Origin: Chitinophagaceae bacterium UBA2375
GTDB taxonomy: Bacteria > Bacteroidota > Bacteroidia > Chitinophagales > Chitinophagaceae
NCBI GenBank assembly: GCA_002343985.1
Contig: DDTB01000026.1
Span: 124,360-188,359, forward strand
Reading direction: 5' to 3'
Length of the DNA stretch: 64,000 nucleotides
The notes beneath the pieces are model-generated. The model saw nothing but the letters and a program-made list of their open reading frames with translations, did not search any database and was not told where the DNA came from. The position numbers were made by a program, and so were the translations under genes. Numbering within the stretch: position 1 is the stretch's first letter; each line of letters opens with the position of its first letter. Of the stretch, positions 15,967-25,952 are shown piece after piece.

Positions 15967-18900
15967 ACTGCCTTTCCCATCCATCGTCAAAAAATTGCTG
16001 CTGCCCCTGTTCCTACTCATATCGGTACTGGGGCAGGCTCAGTTGAACAATAGTTGGATTGATTACAGCAAAACATATTTCAAGTTCCGCATCGCGAAGG
16101 ATACCCTTTGCCGGATCCCGCAATCCACACTGGCAGCGGCCGGACTTGGGTCGGTGAATGCCGACCATTTTCAGTTGTGGCGGAACGGGGAAGAAGTTCG
16201 TTTATTCACTTCCGTTAGTAACGCGCCGCTGGGCACATCCGATTTTATAGAGTTTTGGGGACAGATGAATGACGGAAAGCCGGATAACCAGTTATACCGG
16301 AACCCTGATTTTCAATTATCAGACAAATTCAGTTTGGAAACCGATACGGCCGCATATTTTTTAACGGTCAACCCGGCCGGTGGAAACCTCAGGTACCAGT
16401 CGGCCGTGAACACGGCACCCAGCAATGCAACACCGGACGCGTACTTCATGCGCAATATTGATTTTCATTATAAGAACCAGATCAGCCGTGGTTTTGCGAA
16501 TATTGTGGGTGAGTATGTGTATTCGTCATCGTATGATATTGGTGAGGGTTGGTCGAGCAATACCGTCGCGCCATGCTGCGACCTCGTCCAGGAAATATTT
16601 AATCTGAATGTGTACACTGCCGGGCCCGCCAACAGCCTTTCCGTGCGCGTGAACGCATTTGGTTCAGCGCCAAACAACCGGAACCTTCGCATCAAATTAT
16701 TCCAGAATGATGTAACCGCCGCGCCGTTTGGCAACGCCATCAACATGCCATTCTTTAGCTACCAGAAAGTGAATTTGCAAAACCTGCCGATAAGCCTTTT
16801 GCAAAGCCCTTCTTATTTGCCCGTGTATGTGAACAGCACATCCTCCAATGCGCTTGACCGCATTGTGGTAGCTACTGTTGGGATCACGTACCCTGCGACA
16901 TTCAACTTTAACAACCAGCGGTATTTCCGTTTTGACCTGGGTCCCAGTACAACGGGAAATTACCTGGTGATTGATAATGTGAACTATGGATCGGTCGCGC
17001 CAATTTTGTATGATATGACAAGCGGCGCGCGCTATGTGGGCGAGATTGCTTCTACACCGGGTAAAGTAAAATTTGTGTTGCCGGCATCGAATGAGCCGGT
17101 GCGCCGTTTCATTCTTATGAACCAGGAAACAGTGCAGATCATTGGTTCGATGTCAACCAGGAATTTTGTGGATTACGCAGGTTCATCCAACCAGGGCGAT
17201 TTCCTGATCATTAGTCATCCTGCCTTGTTCAATGACGGCAGCGGCAATAATTATGTTGATCAATACCGCCAGTACAGGAGTTCGGCAACAGGCGGCGGGT
17301 ACAATGCAAAAATTTATGATATCCTTGAATTAACGGATCAGTTTGGATTTGGAATCCGTCACCATCCCGGTGCCATTCGTGATTTCATCCGGTATGCCAA
17401 CAGCCGTTTCAGCAGTCCGCCCCAATACGCGCTCATCATTGGGCGAGGCATGAGTTATATTGACCAGAAGCAGCATGATGCCAACCCGTTAACGGAGCGG
17501 CTGAACCTGGTGACCACATTTGGATGGCCACCATCAGATGTTTTGCTTGCATCAGAGCCGGGACTGACATTCCCAACGATACCTATTGGCCGTATCGCTG
17601 CGGTCAGCGGTGCGGAAGTAAATAGCTACCTGCAAAAACTGATTGAATATGAGCAGGCACAACAAACGCCGGGTTCCAGCGTGAACGGAAAGAGTTGGAT
17701 GAAAGAGATGATCCATGTGGCAGGTGGAAAGGACAGCGCCGAGAATGAAACTTTCCGCACATACATGAATGCCTATAAAGTGATTGCTGAAGACACTTTA
17801 TATGGTGGCAGGGTAGAGACGTTCACCAAAACATCGGCAGGTGTTGTTCAGCAGGCCAATACGCGCAGGATTGAAGAGTTGATCAACAGGGGTGTTGGTT
17901 TTATCGGGTATTTCGGGCACTCATCGGCAAACACTTTCGAGTTTAACCTCAGCAACCCTGAAGTGTACAATAACCCCGGCAAATATCCATTCTTTAATGT
18001 GAGCGGTTGCAGCGCCGGTAACTTTTACACTTTTGATCCGTTGCGGATGACGAGCAATAAAACCATTTCGGAAAGTTATGTGCTGGCGCCAAACCGGGGC
18101 AGTATCGGATTTTTGGCAGATACGCATTTTGGCATCCCGCCATTCCTCAATTTTTATAACACCGAATTATATAATGCTTTTGGCCGGACGATGTACGGCA
18201 ATACCATCGGGAACCAGATGCGCCATGTGATTCAAAGGCTTGGAGGTAACACCACAACTATTGATTATTACACCCGCATCCACCTCGAAGAAGTGAACCT
18301 ACACGGGGACCCCGCGGTACGCATCAACCATTTTGAAAAGCCCGATTATGTGGTGGAAGACCCATTGGTTAGGATCAGCCCCAACATCATCTCGGTGGCT
18401 GATAATAATTTTAATGTGAAGGTCAGGATGCAGAACCTGGGCCGTGCCACCAATGACTCCATTTGGGTAACGGTGAAGCGTACACTACCAAACGACACCG
18501 TGCGTGTGCTGTACCGTCAACTCATCCGCGGTATCCGCAACCAGGATTCACTGGACCTCACGGTTCCCATCAACCCAACCACCGATAAGGGCCTTAACCG
18601 CATCAATGTAACGCTGGATGAAACCAACCTGGTTGATGAACTCTTTGAAAACAACAACAGTGTAACCAAAGAGTTTTATGTGTTTGAGGATGAGCTCAGG
18701 CCTTCATTCCCGTATAATTTTTCCATTGTCAATCAATCGCCCATCACATTTGTGGCCAGTACGGCGAACCCATTGAGTGGCGACAGGCAATTTGTGATGG
18801 AAGTGGACACAACAGAATTGTTTAATTCACCTTTCCGCAAAGTGTATAACACGAGCGGGCCGGGTGGTATTGTACAATTCACGCCCAATAACATCAGTTA

Positions 18901-21061
18901 TACAGACAGCACCGTATATTATTGGCGTGTGGCCATGGTGCCTACGGGTACTGCTGATTATATCTGGAACAACTCATCATTTGTATTCATCTCAAACAGT
19001 TCCACCGGGTTTAATCAATCGCATTTCTACCAGCATAAAAAATCAGCGCTGACAAATATGACGCTGGAAGACAACCGTGTCTTCAAATACCAGGAAGTGC
19101 CGAGGAACCTGATCATCCGTACAGGATTATTCCCATACTATAATTACGACCGCATCAATGTAAACCTTGATTTTGAGCAAATGGAATTGTACGGTTGCAT
19201 TTACAGCAACATGCAGGTATATGTATTTGATACCGTTACACTGCGGCCCTGGAGGAACAGGAATGTAAGCGCAACCAATGGCTTATACGGAAGTTTCCGC
19301 GTATGCCAGAACAGCGCGACGCCGAATGATACCACGCGTGCATTTTTTGAGTTCCCTTATGCAAACCCAACCTTCCGCAAGAGCGCGATGGATTTCCTGG
19401 ACCTGATCCCTAACGGCATGTATGTGGCCATCACCAATTTGGGCCGAACCAATAACACGTCATTCATCAATCAATGGATGAATGATACACTGGCATTAGG
19501 ATCTGGAAATTCGCTGTACCATAAATTGAAATCAATTGGCTTCACGCAAATTGACAGCTTTACACGCAACCTGCCATTCCTTTATTTCTTCAGGAAAGGG
19601 GATAGCAGGTTTACACCGGTACAGGTGATGGGCGCACAGGATTCGAGTTATATTGACCAGGCGTTTACGCTGAATACCACCAATACGGATGGTTTGATAG
19701 AGTCTCCTGCATTTGGCCCCGCGCGAGGCTGGACGGCTTTGCATTGGCGGGGCCGGACAGAGGACAGCAACCCGCTGGATGATCATTTTGCAGTAGATGT
19801 ATTGGGTGTGCGCAACGACGGAACAACCGATGTGCTGGCCACAGTGGCTCCTGCTACCGATACCACATTGTCATTCATCAACGCAAATACATATCCTTAT
19901 GTAAAACTGAGGATGAAAAATGAAGACAAGGTGAACATCACACCACATCAGTTGCGGTACTGGATGATCAGTGCGGACCTGGTGCCGGAAGGTGCAGTGG
20001 CTCCTGCGGTATTGTACCAGATGCGCGACACAGTGGAGCAAGGTGAAAAAATTGATTTCGCGCTCGCTTTCAAGAACATCAGCCAGACTGCATTTGACAG
20101 CATGATCAAAGTGAAGTTTGTGATCACCGACAGGAACAATGTACCACATACCATTGACATACCCAAGCGAAAAGCGCTGGTGTCGGGCGATACATTGCAA
20201 ATACGCTACAGCATTGATACCAGGAATTACCCGGGCAACAATACATTGTTTGTGGATGTGAACCCGGATAACGACCAGCCTGAGCAATATCATTACAATA
20301 ATGTTTTGTTCAAGGATTTTTATGTGCGGGAAGACAGGTACAATCCGCTGCTCGATATCACATTTGACGGCGTGCATATCCTGAACCGCGATATCGTATC
20401 ATCGAAGCCGCATATCCATGTGAAGCTGAAAGACGAGAGCAGGTTTATAGAACTCAGGGATACCTCATTGATCAAAGTAATGGTGCGTTACCCTGATCAG
20501 ACATTGCATAATTTCCGATTCGGTGATACAATGCAGTTTACACCAGCAAACCTCGCTACCGGCCAGAATACGGCGAGCATCGACCTTCGGCCTTATTTCC
20601 CTGAAGATGGGGAGTATGAGTTAATTGTCACTGGCCGCGACGAAGCCGGAAACACGGCAGGCAACCTCGAATACCGCGTGGTGTTCTCTGTGATCAACAA
20701 ACCCATGATCTCTAATCTCCTGAACTATCCGAATCCATTCACCACATCCACGGCCTTTGTGTTTACGGTTACGGGCTCGGAAGTGCCGCAAAACATGCGC
20801 ATACAGATCCTGACTGTGACGGGTAAAGTGGTGAGGGAGATCACGAAGGATGAATTGGGCCCGATACATATCGGCCGCAATATCACTGAGTTTAAGTGGG
20901 ATGGCACGGATATGTATGGCCAGAAACTCGCGAACGGCGTTTACCTGTACAGGGTATTGACCAACCTGAATGGTAAATCGCTTGATAAATACCGCGCGCA
21001 GGGCGATAACACCGACAAATTCTTCAATAAAGGGTATGGAAAGATGTACCTGATGCGATAA
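15956..21061 (+). CDS. PorU2-like C25 (gingipain-family) protease with type IX sorting domain
   Basis: Very large (1701 residues) secreted cysteine protease related to PorU, the type IX secretion sortase. Signal peptide to about residue 30 (LLISVLGQAQ). A peptidase C25 domain spans about 480-790 with catalytic His655 in GYFGHSS and Cys685 in NVSGCSAGNF. Beta-rich repeats follow (CARDB-like segments near 810-900 and 1370-1450). The C-terminal sorting domain, about 1610-1701, has LNYPNPF, ITEFKWDGTDMYGQKLANGVY and a terminal lysine/arginine-rich strand. Overlaps the PorV-like gene by 11 bases. It may process or anchor cargo alongside the canonical PorU, which is not in this window. Confidence 0.85.
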   Translation: MTTKLPFPSIVKKLLLPLFLLISVLGQAQLNNSWIDYSKTYFKFRIAKDTLCRIPQSTLAAAGLGSVNADHFQLWRNGEEVRLFTSVSNAPLGTSDFIEFWGQMNDGKPDNQLYRNPDFQLSDKFSLETDTAAYFLTVNPAGGNLRYQSAVNTAPSNATPDAYFMRNIDFHYKNQISRGFANIVGEYVYSSSYDIGEGWSSNTVAPCCDLVQEIFNLNVYTAGPANSLSVRVNAFGSAPNNRNLRIKLFQNDVTAAPFGNAINMPFFSYQKVNLQNLPISLLQSPSYLPVYVNSTSSNALDRIVVATVGITYPATFNFNNQRYFRFDLGPSTTGNYLVIDNVNYGSVAPILYDMTSGARYVGEIASTPGKVKFVLPASNEPVRRFILMNQETVQIIGSMSTRNFVDYAGSSNQGDFLIISHPALFNDGSGNNYVDQYRQYRSSATGGGYNAKIYDILELTDQFGFGIRHHPGAIRDFIRYANSRFSSPPQYALIIGRGMSYIDQKQHDANPLTERLNLVTTFGWPPSDVLLASEPGLTFPTIPIGRIAAVSGAEVNSYLQKLIEYEQAQQTPGSSVNGKSWMKEMIHVAGGKDSAENETFRTYMNAYKVIAEDTLYGGRVETFTKTSAGVVQQANTRRIEELINRGVGFIGYFGHSSANTFEFNLSNPEVYNNPGKYPFFNVSGCSAGNFYTFDPLRMTSNKTISESYVLAPNRGSIGFLADTHFGIPPFLNFYNTELYNAFGRTMYGNTIGNQMRHVIQRLGGNTTTIDYYTRIHLEEVNLHGDPAVRINHFEKPDYVVEDPLVRISPNIISVADNNFNVKVRMQNLGRATNDSIWVTVKRTLPNDTVRVLYRQLIRGIRNQDSLDLTVPINPTTDKGLNRINVTLDETNLVDELFENNNSVTKEFYVFEDELRPSFPYNFSIVNQSPITFVASTANPLSGDRQFVMEVDTTELFNSPFRKVYNTSGPGGIVQFTPNNISYTDSTVYYWRVAMVPTGTADYIWNNSSFVFISNSSTGFNQSHFYQHKKSALTNMTLEDNRVFKYQEVPRNLIIRTGLFPYYNYDRINVNLDFEQMELYGCIYSNMQVYVFDTVTLRPWRNRNVSATNGLYGSFRVCQNSATPNDTTRAFFEFPYANPTFRKSAMDFLDLIPNGMYVAITNLGRTNNTSFINQWMNDTLALGSGNSLYHKLKSIGFTQIDSFTRNLPFLYFFRKGDSRFTPVQVMGAQDSSYIDQAFTLNTTNTDGLIESPAFGPARGWTALHWRGRTEDSNPLDDHFAVDVLGVRNDGTTDVLATVAPATDTTLSFINANTYPYVKLRMKNEDKVNITPHQLRYWMISADLVPEGAVAPAVLYQMRDTVEQGEKIDFALAFKNISQTAFDSMIKVKFVITDRNNVPHTIDIPKRKALVSGDTLQIRYSIDTRNYPGNNTLFVDVNPDNDQPEQYHYNNVLFKDFYVREDRYNPLLDITFDGVHILNRDIVSSKPHIHVKLKDESRFIELRDTSLIKVMVRYPDQTLHNFRFGDTMQFTPANLATGQNTASIDLRPYFPEDGEYELIVTGRDEAGNTAGNLEYRVVFSVINKPMISNLLNYPNPFTTSTAFVFTVTGSEVPQNMRIQILTVTGKVVREITKDELGPIHIGRNITEFKWDGTDMYGQKLANGVYLYRVLTNLNGKSLDKYRAQGDNTDKFFNKGYGKMYLMR

Positions 21062-21090
21062 TATTTTTTCGGAATTAGCAAATGATCAAA

Positions 21091-21119
21091 AAGGCTGCAA
21101 CTAAAGGGCAGCCTTTTTT
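21091..21119 (+). terminator. Rho-independent terminator after the porU2-like gene
   Basis: AAGGCTGC (21091-21098) pairs with GGCAGCCTT, followed by a T-run. It separates this operon from hscA, whose -7 element follows immediately. Confidence 0.85.
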
Positions 21120-21124
21120 GTATG

Positions 21125-21132
21125 TATTTTTG
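21125..21132 (+). promoter_or_regulatory. TAnnTTTG -7 element for hscA
   Basis: TATTTTTG, 20 bases before the hscA ATG and five bases after the upstream terminator. Confidence 0.6.
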
Positions 21133-21152
21133 CAGCAAATTGTTCAACAGGT

Positions 21153-23030
21153 ATGGCAAAGATTGGCATTAACATCGCGACGGGCAGCTTACAACAGGAT
21201 GAAATCATTGTGGGCATCGACCTGGGCACCACCAATAGCCTGGTGGCTATCATGCACCCAGACACGCGGCAACCACTTGCGTTAAAGGATGTGATGTCTA
21301 CCACAGGGACATCATCCCGCTCCCTTGTGCCATCCGTAATTTATTTTGATGAATCCGGCCAGGTAGTTGTAGGAGATGAAGCGATGAAACACCTGGTTAC
21401 AGATCCCTCACGTACCATTTTTTCCGCCAAAAGGTTGATGGGGAAAAGTTATAAAGACATCCGGGATCATGCCAGCTACTATGCGTACAAGATCATTGAC
21501 GATGATGCTGACCGTTTGGTGAAAGTGCAGGTGGGTGACCGTTTTTATTCGCCGGTGGAATTATCATCGTTCATTTTAAAGGAACTTAAGCTAAGGGCGG
21601 AACATATTTTAAAAACGCCGGTAAATAAAGCGGTGATCACGGTGCCGGCATATTTTAATGATGCGCAGCGCCAGGCTACACGTGATGCCGGGAAACTCGC
21701 TGGCCTGGATGTGCTCCGTATCATCAACGAACCTACAGCAGCCAGCCTGGCTTATGGCATTGGTACCAAAACAAACGAAGAAGATCAAATTATTGCCGTT
21801 TATGATTTAGGCGGTGGAACATTTGATGTGTCTGTGTTGCGCATTGCCGGCGGTGTTTTTGATGTTTTATCTACCCATGGCGATACATACCTTGGCGGTG
21901 ATGATGCCGACAGGGCCATTGTTGATTACTGGTTGCGGCAGGCTGGAGTCAGCAAAGATGACATGGAAGTACAAAGTAATTTGGCGCAATCGCTGAGGCT
22001 GGCGGCAGAGCAGGCTAAAAAGCATTTATCGGGTAACGACAGTTTCAGCATGACACTGAATGGCGATACCCTTCAGATTGACCGCGCCACATTTGAACAA
22101 CTGATCACGCCATTGGTGGAGCGCACCATGCAAAGTTGCCGACAGGCTTTAAAAGATGCAGGCCTCAAGCCAGCTGATATTGATACGGTATTGATGGTTG
22201 GGGGCAGTACCCGCATCCCTTTGATCAAAAAAACGGTCAGCGCATTTTTTGGAAAGCCCGTGCATGATACCCTTGACCCGGATGAAGTGGTGGCACTGGG
22301 CGCCGCTGTGCAGGCTGATATTTTGGCCGGCAATAACCGCGAGATGCTTTTGCTGGATATCACCGCATTGAGTCTTGGCATTGAAACGGCGGGGGGATTG
22401 ATGGATGTGCTGATTCCCAGGAATTCAAAAATACCATCCCGCGCATCGAGGCAGTACACCACACAAATAGACGGGCAATCGGGTATGCGGATCAGCGTTT
22501 ACCAGGGTGAACGCGATTTGGTAAAGGATAACCGCAAACTAGCCGAATTCAACCTGACCGGTATCCCGGGAATGCCTGCCGGTTTACCGAAAGTGGAAAT
22601 AGGTTTCATGATTAATGCGGATGGCATATTAACAGTAACGGCAAAGGAATTGCGCAGCGGCGTGGAACAACAGATTGAAGTGCAACCACAGTACGGATTA
22701 ACCGACGAGCAGGTTGAGCAAATGCTGATGGATTCGATTACGCATGCCCGTGATGATATGTCGGCCCGCGCCCTGACCGAAGCCCGCACGGAAGGCGAAC
22801 AGCTTTTAAAGACAACTGAAAGGTTCCTGCAAAAGAATGCTGATATGCTGACGCAGGAAGAATTATTGCAAACGGCATCCGCGATGCAGGTTTTGCAATT
22901 ATCGCTGACGATGACGGACAAGGACCTGATACAGCAAAAGATCGAGGCATTGAATGAAGTGTCAAGGCCTTATGCTGAGCGCGTCATGGATGAAGCCGTC
23001 GCGCATGCCATGAAGGGAAAAACAATTTAA
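21153..23030 (+). CDS. hscA: Hsp70-family chaperone HscA (Fe-S cluster assembly)
   Basis: Specialised Hsp70 that, with HscB, helps transfer iron-sulfur clusters from the scaffold IscU. 625 residues: ATPase domain at about 18-395 with phosphate-binding GIDLGTTNSLVA, VPAYFNDAQRQATRDAGKLAG, YDLGGGTFDVSVL and GGSTRIPLI; substrate-binding domain from about 400 with GGLMDVLIPRN, where most DnaK proteins have GGV(M/F)T. The N-terminus (MAKIGINIATGSL) and a lid shorter than in DnaK support HscA over DnaK. No hscB, iscU or fdx is adjacent. Its last 47 bases overlap the convergent yfhO gene. Confidence 0.88.
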   Translation: MAKIGINIATGSLQQDEIIVGIDLGTTNSLVAIMHPDTRQPLALKDVMSTTGTSSRSLVPSVIYFDESGQVVVGDEAMKHLVTDPSRTIFSAKRLMGKSYKDIRDHASYYAYKIIDDDADRLVKVQVGDRFYSPVELSSFILKELKLRAEHILKTPVNKAVITVPAYFNDAQRQATRDAGKLAGLDVLRIINEPTAASLAYGIGTKTNEEDQIIAVYDLGGGTFDVSVLRIAGGVFDVLSTHGDTYLGGDDADRAIVDYWLRQAGVSKDDMEVQSNLAQSLRLAAEQAKKHLSGNDSFSMTLNGDTLQIDRATFEQLITPLVERTMQSCRQALKDAGLKPADIDTVLMVGGSTRIPLIKKTVSAFFGKPVHDTLDPDEVVALGAAVQADILAGNNREMLLLDITALSLGIETAGGLMDVLIPRNSKIPSRASRQYTTQIDGQSGMRISVYQGERDLVKDNRKLAEFNLTGIPGMPAGLPKVEIGFMINADGILTVTAKELRSGVEQQIEVQPQYGLTDEQVEQMLMDSITHARDDMSARALTEARTEGEQLLKTTERFLQKNADMLTQEELLQTASAMQVLQLSLTMTDKDLIQQKIEALNEVSRPYAERVMDEAVAHAMKGKTI

Positions 23031-25230
23031 GCGCTTTACGCCTGTCATAATACAAGCATCCCAATAATACAAGTAATCCGCCAAGGGCGACCGGGATAGA
23101 CCAGGCCAGGTAGGCCGGTTCATAGAGGAACTTCACATGCTGTTTACCCGGTGGTACCATAACGCACATAAATGCCATGTTGGCCCTGTAGATTTTTACC
23201 TCACGGTGACCTATAAACGCTTTCCAGTTTTTATTATAGACTTGTGTCAGCAACAGGTAAGCTGGTGCAGTGGCATTGGTCTGAAATGAGCATGAACGGT
23301 TGCTGAATCCCGAACATTGCACATATCCCGGGCTAGCATGACCCTCTTGATCATTTTTTTTCAAGCCCGGCACATCATCCGCAAACAGTATTTTTTGCGA
23401 TGAGGGAATGGCCAAAAGGCTGTCTGAATACCGGTATGCCGTATCTGCCATGTAATAGGGCGGATAACCGAATATGCGCCGCCTGAGGGAATCGGCAGCC
23501 GCCAGATCAAAGAGTAATTTATGATGTGAAGGGTTCACCACTTCATTTACCCAGGCAATTTGTTTCTGGTATACGGAAGCGGAGCCGTAAGCGCGGTTAT
23601 AGGAAGATTCCTGTTGGTTATTTACAGCCATTGGGATGCTGCCTGAAGGGCATGGATACCCTTTGGGGCTTTGATCAATGAATGCATTGATTTCACGGGT
23701 TGATACGCGGGACACAATGGTATAGGGAATGATGGCCTGTGCACAAATCACACTGTTGAGAATAAACAGCATGAGCAATAATCTTGATTTGACGGGTTTG
23801 CCGGAACGGAGCAGCCAGAGGAAAATAGCTAAGAAAAATAATTGCAGGATACCATCGATCCAAACAGCCTGTTGGAATGATAAGGAATCATAAGTTAGTT
23901 TTAATTGGTCGCGCCAGCTTTCCGCAGACTGATTGACGCCGGCAGTTTTGTACCCGTTCAGGTTGAATAAAAGAAACAGCATGATCATTCCGATAAAAGC
24001 TATTGCGGTTTTTTTATACAATGCTGTATTACCCGATGATATATTTGACCAGAATGCGTCGAATGGTTTTGCCGCCAGCAGCAACAAGCTAACGGTAACG
24101 AATAAACGCATTGTGCCGGGGTGCCTGAACAGGTTCATGCCGGGTAAATAATCGTAACAAAATTTCCGGACCGGGCTGGCATCCCCAACGGAAAAAAGAA
24201 AGAAAAAAATGGTACCTGAAAGTATCCACCAGGTGGATTTTGCAGGCCTCGCCCTGATCCATCCTGCCAGCATCACTATGCTAAACAATCCCGTAAAAAT
24301 GCTCCTGGCTGTAGGGTTGTTCATGAGCCATTCGTGAGACCGGGTTACGCTCAAAGGGAATACCGCGGATATCAGTCCAAACCAGGTAAATGGGTTTTCC
24401 TGTGCCTGCCCGATGCTTAAGCCGGATGCTCGCTGGTAATTGGGCAGGTAATCGAGGTAAGAGAGCAGGGCCGGTAAAGACAGTATGATGAAGCCTGCCC
24501 CCGCAATGATAATGAAAGGAAAGGTTTTCCAGATTTCGTGTATGCCTTGCCGTAATGTATGCTGATTGAATAACCCGAATAAGGTCATGCCGGCCATAAT
24601 GTAAGCCGTCATGATCAGGAATGAGGGGTACCCGGCACTGAATAAAAAGTAAAGGGCCAGTGCTGTCTTGCAGGCATTTCCCAATCGCCGAACCGGTTCA
24701 AAAATGAGGCGATGGAAATACAGCATCACAAACGGAATTCCTGCCGCACTGGCTGTCCATACAGTGATCTGTGCAGTGTCAATGATAAAGCCGCTGAACA
24801 TAAAACCCACCGCAAGCGCCAGCTTCGTGTACGCATGATGGTTACCGGTTCCCAGTAATTTATACAAGCCAACACCTGACAGGAACATGTACAGCAAAGT
24901 TTCCGCATGCAGGCTGTACATGTTATAAGTTGAGATAGCAGAAAATATCCAAACCACCGGGTTCCACACACCCGATTGCATATCGCCATGTAAAGGATAG
25001 CCCATATAAAAGTATGGCGACCAGTATGGGAGCATGCCCTGGCGAATGGCATCGCTGGCCATAAAACGGTTGGGGAGGAAATAGACAAAGGCGTCGTTTT
25101 TCAGGCTGAATAAACCCGTACTCAAGGGCCAGTAGCCAATCACGCATATCAACAGAAGACAAATGGCATGTTTCACCGGAATGCCTGTTTCCCGTTTCAA
25201 CGGTAAATGTGGATGTGCCTGCTTGATCAT
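22984..25230 (-). CDS. YfhO-family multi-pass membrane protein
   Basis: Large inner-membrane protein of the YfhO family (GT-C-like topology), 748 residues from ATG 25230. It has about a dozen hydrophobic segments and, near the C-terminus, the soluble 'YNKNWKAFIG' strand typical of the family before a last membrane helix. YfhO proteins are thought to move sugars onto cell-envelope polymers. Start 25230 was chosen because its ATG overlaps the TGA of the upstream methyltransferase (ATGA, 25227-25230). It is the third gene after a glycosyltransferase and a methyltransferase, suggesting one glycan- or lipid-modifying pathway. The 3' end overlaps hscA by 47 bases. Confidence 0.8.
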   Translation of the reverse strand: MIKQAHPHLPLKRETGIPVKHAICLLLICVIGYWPLSTGLFSLKNDAFVYFLPNRFMASDAIRQGMLPYWSPYFYMGYPLHGDMQSGVWNPVVWIFSAISTYNMYSLHAETLLYMFLSGVGLYKLLGTGNHHAYTKLALAVGFMFSGFIIDTAQITVWTASAAGIPFVMLYFHRLIFEPVRRLGNACKTALALYFLFSAGYPSFLIMTAYIMAGMTLFGLFNQHTLRQGIHEIWKTFPFIIIAGAGFIILSLPALLSYLDYLPNYQRASGLSIGQAQENPFTWFGLISAVFPLSVTRSHEWLMNNPTARSIFTGLFSIVMLAGWIRARPAKSTWWILSGTIFFFLFSVGDASPVRKFCYDYLPGMNLFRHPGTMRLFVTVSLLLLAAKPFDAFWSNISSGNTALYKKTAIAFIGMIMLFLLFNLNGYKTAGVNQSAESWRDQLKLTYDSLSFQQAVWIDGILQLFFLAIFLWLLRSGKPVKSRLLLMLFILNSVICAQAIIPYTIVSRVSTREINAFIDQSPKGYPCPSGSIPMAVNNQQESSYNRAYGSASVYQKQIAWVNEVVNPSHHKLLFDLAAADSLRRRIFGYPPYYMADTAYRYSDSLLAIPSSQKILFADDVPGLKKNDQEGHASPGYVQCSGFSNRSCSFQTNATAPAYLLLTQVYNKNWKAFIGHREVKIYRANMAFMCVMVPPGKQHVKFLYEPAYLAWSIPVALGGLLVLLGCLYYDRRKALKLFFPSWHARRLHP

Positions 25231-25952
25231 GATGCCGGTTGGTTTTTTTCCCAAATAGCAATGACTGATTTTCCTGCGCCGTGAAAAAGAACCTTATCCA
25301 GTATTTTGGATGCCGGTACGAGAAAACGGTCCCAAAACCTGATTTGTTTTTCGGTGGGCATCGATTGCCTGAGCATCCATTTATTGGACAGTGACGCACA
25401 AAGTCCCGCTGAATCCGCGTAAAAAAACCTTAATTTTCGGGTATCCTTGGGTGTGAGTTCACGTAACGCATTTATAGTATACCTCCTGTAATGGCCAATG
25501 GCTATGTCAAATGGGCTCATGAGGTATGGATGCGCAGGCGCCAGTACCAGTAATTTCCCGCCGGGCTTCAACAATGCGGATGCGGTTTCCAGCTCTTCTT
25601 TATCGTTTAGAATATGTTCCAGTACATCAATATACAAAATGCAGTCGTAAGCGGGCACACGGGGCAATTGGCCTGTATCCGCGCAAATGACCTGGCAGGC
25701 CGGTGGAAGTGCAGATTTTTTTAACGCTTCATCCAGCCGGCCCGCCATTTTTTGATCCGGTTCCAGCAGGGTCCAGCTTTTCACATCTGGGCACATGAGG
25801 TACCCGGTATTGGTTGCCAACCCGGCGCCCACTTCCAATACATTGCCGCTGATATAAGGTTTGAGCAATGCGGCCATGTAGGATTTCCAGTTTCGGGCCT
25901 GTGCAAAAAGTTCCAGCTCATTCCCCGGGTATGCGTAACCGTTATCCTTCAT
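25227..25952 (-). CDS. Class I SAM-dependent methyltransferase
   Basis: Rossmann-fold methyltransferase, 241 residues. SAM-binding motif I is at about 38-48 (VLEVGAGLATN), followed by acidic motif II (LLEPDQKM), DCILYIDVLEHI (motif IV-like) and LKPGGKLLVLAPAH. Overlaps the upstream glycosyltransferase by 11 bases and the downstream yfhO by four, so the three are translationally coupled. The acceptor is unknown; a glycan or lipid-linked intermediate is a reasonable guess from context. Confidence 0.85.
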   Translation of the reverse strand: MKDNGYAYPGNELELFAQARNWKSYMAALLKPYISGNVLEVGAGLATNTGYLMCPDVKSWTLLEPDQKMAGRLDEALKKSALPPACQVICADTGQLPRVPAYDCILYIDVLEHILNDKEELETASALLKPGGKLLVLAPAHPYLMSPFDIAIGHYRRYTINALRELTPKDTRKLRFFYADSAGLCASLSNKWMLRQSMPTEKQIRFWDRFLVPASKILDKVLFHGAGKSVIAIWEKNQPAS

